Assembly (NCBI RefSeq): GCF_004382795.1
Contig: NZ_SMSG01000004.1
Location: forward strand, 248,001-312,000
Direction of reading: 5' to 3'
DNA from: Cumulibacter soli
GTDB taxonomy: Bacteria > Actinomycetota > Actinomycetes > Mycobacteriales > Antricoccaceae
DNA: 64,000 nt
Below, piece after piece: positions 60,926 to 64,000 of this stretch. The translations under genes were made by a program, and so were the position numbers. Under the pieces are notes generated by a model. It did not search any database, had not been told where the DNA came from, and saw only the letters and a list, made by a program, of their open reading frames with translations. Every line of letters begins with the position of its first letter. Within the stretch, counting starts at the first letter, position 1.

Positions 60926-63900
60926 ATGCCGGAGCATCCGAACGACGAGCAGATGGCCTGGGCCGTCCTTGATCTGCCTGACTGGGCCAATGAGGTCATC
61001 TCGTGGGTCGCGGGCGGCCAGAGTTGGCCCAAGGGCAGCGAGACCATGCTCCAAGAACTCGCCGACCACTGGCAGGAACTCTCCGAAGTCCTGCAGGATG
61101 CCTCATCCGAATATGTCGCGGCAGCTACGACTCTGAGCGAAGGCTGGGAAGGCCCCTCGTTCGAACAGTTCTACAACTTCTCCGAGGCCGCCTTCTTTGG
61201 CCAGGACGCCGGAGTTCCGGTGCTGGCCACGATGGCCGGACAGTACTCACAACAAGCGAGAGCATTCGCCACCGAAGTCAACTACGCGAAGATATCGATC
61301 AATATCGCGTTCTACATTGCGATTATTGCTGCCTTCATCTCGGTGATGCTGTCCTGGCTGACCGGCGGCGGATCGCTGGTCATTGGCGCCGCTGTTCGGC
61401 AAGCGTTGGTGACGGCCATCCGCATGGTGATGCAGAAACTGCTGACGGCAGCCGGTCGCAAATTCGTGCAGAACGTCGTCAAGAAGATGGTCATCAAGCA
61501 GGCGACGGTCGCCGCGGCGCGGACCGCGGGACAGTCGGCCGCCCGCCAGATCGCCACGCGGGTCGGCCGCGAAGTGGTCGAGGAGGTCGCCGAAGAGGTC
61601 TTCATCGACGTCACCACTCAACTCATTCAGATAAATCAGGGCAACCGTACGTCGTACGACGTGCAACGAACTGTGGCCGCAGGGGTCGGCGGCGCAGTCG
61701 GCGGACTCGTCGGTGCCGGACTGAGCTTCCCGCTCGGGCGCATCCCCCGACCCAGCAACGTCGTCGGTCGGCACATGACTAACCTGGCAATCTCTGCCGG
61801 CACGAACATGCTGGCCTCCCCTACCGGCAGCTATATCGCAAACGGCACGGTATATGGGAACTGGGACCTCGCGGCAGCGTTCAGCCCTGATGCTCTGCTT
61901 GGCGCCGCAGCGACCGCAGCCGGGCGATACAACACGGCCAGTCCATTTTCACCCGACACAATGACCAACCTGCGGACTGCGGCCACCTCGATGGCCGCGG
62001 ACATCACCGCACCCAGCCGCTCGACCGCAGCAGCCCCTAGTGTCGCGCCCAGCAACGCCGGGCAGCCCTCGGTGAGCACGAACTCGGACGGCGCGACACA
62101 GAACGGCGGACAGTCACAGAGCTCGACGCAGAGCAGCACATCGTCGCAAGGCGACAGCGGTACGCAATCGTCCGCACAGACCAGTTCACAGTCGCAAAGC
62201 AGCGCATCGTCGCAAGGCAACAGCGGCACGCAGTCGTCCGCACAGACCAGCGGCCAGGCGTCACAAACTGGTGCCCAAAGTTCGACCGCCACAGATTCTG
62301 GTTCCGCTGCGCAGTACTCCTCCAGTACGCCGGTGGCTCAATCCGCGGACACCTCCACCTCCAGCGACGGCGGACAGCAGAGCGGCGCGGTCGCCACCGG
62401 CGCCGCACCTGGCGGCCAGTCCGCACCTGGCGGTCAGTCGACACAGGCGGGAACCGGCTCGGGATCGCAGTCAAGCAGCCAAAGCAGCACTCAATCAGGT
62501 AGCCAGTCGTCGCAGAATAACTCGCAGTCCAACACAGCATCGAGTTCGAACTCGACCGAATCGACGTCGGCACAGACCACATCATCAGAATCCACGTCAT
62601 CAGAGACCACGAGCACGACGCCGGCATCCAACACCGAGAACACCGGCGCTACCGCGGAGGTGAGCGACGCCGGAGCCACCAATACGGCGACCGACAGCAC
62701 CGCGGGAGAGAACAGCACCGCGGGAGAGAACAGCACCGCAGCAGCCGAGGTCGCGTCCAGCCAGAACGCCGACGTCACGACGGAAGCAACTACCACTGTC
62801 GAATCGACCGCCGCCGAAGAAACCAGCACCTCCGAACAGGCCTCCGCCGAGGAAACCAGCACCTCCGAGCAGAACTCCACCGAAGAAACGGCCACCTCAG
62901 CGGACAATTCTGCGGAGACGGCCTCGGAGGTTGCAGATCCCGCCGCCACGCCCAGCGACCCGGCGGCAGCCGACCAAACGTCAGAGGCCGCCACGCAGGT
63001 CGACGAATCGGCAGCCAACGAGGGCGAAACGACAGCCAACGAGGGCGCCTCAAACTCGCCAGACGCGTCCGCTCCGAATGAGCAAGCCGGTACGTCCACC
63101 GCCGAGAACAACACCGCCGCTAACCGACCGGACACGCAAACAGATGCGGTCGCCAGCCCAGCCGGTCACAGCTCGACCCCCGGCGTCGCGACGACGTCGG
63201 ACAGCACAGCGCGCGCCGAAAGCCAACAATCTCTGCGATCGCGCCTCGGATCGATGATCAGTCCGATGATCGCGTTCAACGTGCCGGTGGTACCGCCCGC
63301 CGTCCGGCTTGCCGCCGACAACTTACAGACGGCCGACTTTGATACTCACGGGATCAATCTGACGCCGACTCAGATCAGCGCGGCGATGTCGCACACCTTC
63401 TCCGCTGACTCTTCGGTAAGTCGCGATGGTCAGCACGCGGTCACCGCGGCGCAAGAGGCGTACGCACGGCTCATCGGTGGAGACCCAACGCAAGCCGATG
63501 TCGATCTACTTACCCACCAGGTAGCCGAAGTAACCGTGTTGCAACACCTGACGAGCCAGGCTGCGGCAGATGGACCAGCGCCCGCTACGCGACAGCAAGC
63601 CGCGCAGCAAAAGGACGAGCGCGCGAGCACCGCGACGAGGATCGCCGACCAGGTTTCGCCACGACAGCAAGGTTCTGAGTCCACAACTAACGCCGATGAC
63701 ACGTCATCGCCCGCCGACGGGCCGACGTCTGCTACCGAGGACGTCGTTCCCTCCGTACCTGTCCGCAGCGATATCGATAGCGAAGCGACGTCCGACGAAC
63801 AGACCGAATCCGCCGCCGAATCAAACTCACCACGGTTAACCCAGATCGCGTCCGGGGGGACAAACCAAACCACGCCCGCGCTGCCGGATCGGGCAACTGC

Positions 63901-64000
63901 CGAACTCGCCGAACGCGGCCGACTGATGATCGCCGCATTGCCGGATGATGTGCTACGCATCGTCGCGACATTGGATGGCCAGCAGATCCACACAGCGGAT
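60926..64000 (+). CDS. Giant WXG-headed T7SS effector, open to the window end (3' incomplete)
   Basis: The frame is open for 1025 codons, from ATG 60926 to the last base, with no stop, so the C-terminus is outside the window. The N-terminus (about 1-125) is a WXG100-like module with TTLSEGWEGPSFEQFYNFSE (Trp74, Gly76) and YNFSE (Tyr83-Glu87) as a YxxxE motif. Amphipathic and hydrophobic helices follow, including FYIAIIAAFISVMLSWLTGG (about 129-148), VKKMVIKQATVAAARTAGQS and GGAVGGLVGAGLSFPLG. Residues about 360-770 are Ser/Thr/Gln-rich with tandem repeats. A further region (about 770-1025) resumes a folded-looking pattern (SMISPMIAFNVPVVPPAVRL, INLTPTQISAAMSHTF). The layout fits CpnT-like or polymorphic-toxin effectors; the toxin domain, if any, is beyond the window. 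Confidence 0.85.
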   Translation, partial: MPEHPNDEQMAWAVLDLPDWANEVISWVAGGQSWPKGSETMLQELADHWQELSEVLQDASSEYVAAATTLSEGWEGPSFEQFYNFSEAAFFGQDAGVPVLATMAGQYSQQARAFATEVNYAKISINIAFYIAIIAAFISVMLSWLTGGGSLVIGAAVRQALVTAIRMVMQKLLTAAGRKFVQNVVKKMVIKQATVAAARTAGQSAARQIATRVGREVVEEVAEEVFIDVTTQLIQINQGNRTSYDVQRTVAAGVGGAVGGLVGAGLSFPLGRIPRPSNVVGRHMTNLAISAGTNMLASPTGSYIANGTVYGNWDLAAAFSPDALLGAAATAAGRYNTASPFSPDTMTNLRTAATSMAADITAPSRSTAAAPSVAPSNAGQPSVSTNSDGATQNGGQSQSSTQSSTSSQGDSGTQSSAQTSSQSQSSASSQGNSGTQSSAQTSGQASQTGAQSSTATDSGSAAQYSSSTPVAQSADTSTSSDGGQQSGAVATGAAPGGQSAPGGQSTQAGTGSGSQSSSQSSTQSGSQSSQNNSQSNTASSSNSTESTSAQTTSSESTSSETTSTTPASNTENTGATAEVSDAGATNTATDSTAGENSTAGENSTAAAEVASSQNADVTTEATTTVESTAAEETSTSEQASAEETSTSEQNSTEETATSADNSAETASEVADPAATPSDPAAADQTSEAATQVDESAANEGETTANEGASNSPDASAPNEQAGTSTAENNTAANRPDTQTDAVASPAGHSSTPGVATTSDSTARAESQQSLRSRLGSMISPMIAFNVPVVPPAVRLAADNLQTADFDTHGINLTPTQISAAMSHTFSADSSVSRDGQHAVTAAQEAYARLIGGDPTQADVDLLTHQVAEVTVLQHLTSQAAADGPAPATRQQAAQQKDERASTATRIADQVSPRQQGSESTTNADDTSSPADGPTSATEDVVPSVPVRSDIDSEATSDEQTESAAESNSPRLTQIASGGTNQTTPALPDRATAELAERGRLMIAALPDDVLRIVATLDGQQIHTAD
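62141..62251. repeat. 66-bp-period tandem repeat in the giant effector gene
   Basis: A 45-bp unit beginning TCGTCGCAAGGC and ending GCACAGACCAG appears at 62141-62185 and again from 62207, encoding SSQGDSGTQSSAQTS and SSQGNSGTQSSAQTS. The copies differ at only a few third positions, indicating recent duplication inside the Ser/Thr/Gln-rich region. Further short tandem units (about 18 and 33 bp) lie near 62697-62732 and 62812-62890. Confidence 0.7.

Noticed and set aside
61003-61782. 259-codon frame inside the giant effector gene
   Set aside because: The overlapping frame starting at 60926 carries the WXG motif and continues to the window end; this one is Arg-rich shadow sequence.
1-64000. 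CRISPR arrays, insertion sequences, prophage or integrase genes
   Set aside because: No spaced direct repeats, transposase, integrase or phage structural genes were seen; repeats found are local tandem or coding repeats.

Overview
This is a GC-rich actinobacterial chromosome segment. The evidence is an HspR-controlled dnaK operon with a HAIR operator, a fused CofG/CofH (FbiC) protein for coenzyme F420, an ECF sigma factor paired with a DGPF protein, a PASTA-free PknB-like kinase, and a complete ESX-type (type VII) secretion locus. Several landmarks (dcd, the large Fe-S reductase, dnaK-grpE-dnaJ-hspR) also lie near each other in Mycobacterium tuberculosis, so an order related to Mycobacteriales is plausible. 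I cannot name the genus.

Region 1 (1-10.6 kb): DGPF protein and ECF sigma factor, a P-loop kinase, a quinone-reductase-like enzyme with a palindromic operator, DUF2277, an AEC transporter, a TPR protein, a membrane Ser/Thr kinase, and a divergent pair of a FdhF/YdeP-type molybdopterin oxidoreductase and its sulfurtransferase FdhD. Region 2 (10.8-15.3 kb, minus strand): the heat-shock operon dnaK-grpE-small ORF-dnaJ-hspR. Its DnaJ lacks the zinc finger, and a small coupled ORF with a start-proximal hairpin precedes dnaJ.

Region 3 (15.4-39.6 kb): mostly housekeeping and metabolic genes. These are an MFS transporter, Map, two AMP-forming acyl-CoA ligases, a VOC protein, an alpha/beta hydrolase, methyltransferases, a 1234-residue Fe-S reductase with a repetitive tail, a gamma carbonic anhydrase, Dcd, an unusual Nudix-phosphotransferase fusion, tRNA-Gly(CCC), FbiC, a DUF808 membrane protein and a secreted M23 peptidase.

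Region 4 (39.6-64.0 kb): the type VII secretion locus. In map order it holds a beta-helix/AAA+ ATPase (-), an EspI-like MinD ATPase, an SseB-domain protein and a small unknown (+), an unknown and EccE (-), two candidate substrates and EccC (-), EccD, EccB and a WXG100 pair (+), a mycosin (-), then a YbaB/EspL-like protein, a WXG100-like Gly/Ser/Pro-rich protein and a giant WXG-headed ORF that runs off the window end (+). The mycosin has lost all three catalytic residues (Asp to Ser, His to Gln, Ser to Ala), so it looks like a natural pseudoprotease. The giant ORF is open for all 1025 codons in the window and resembles the start of a CpnT-like or polymorphic-toxin effector. A degenerate mycosin, an EccA-like ATPase with a beta-helix in place of the usual N-terminal domain, and several long low-complexity WXG substrates make this the most unusual part of the window.
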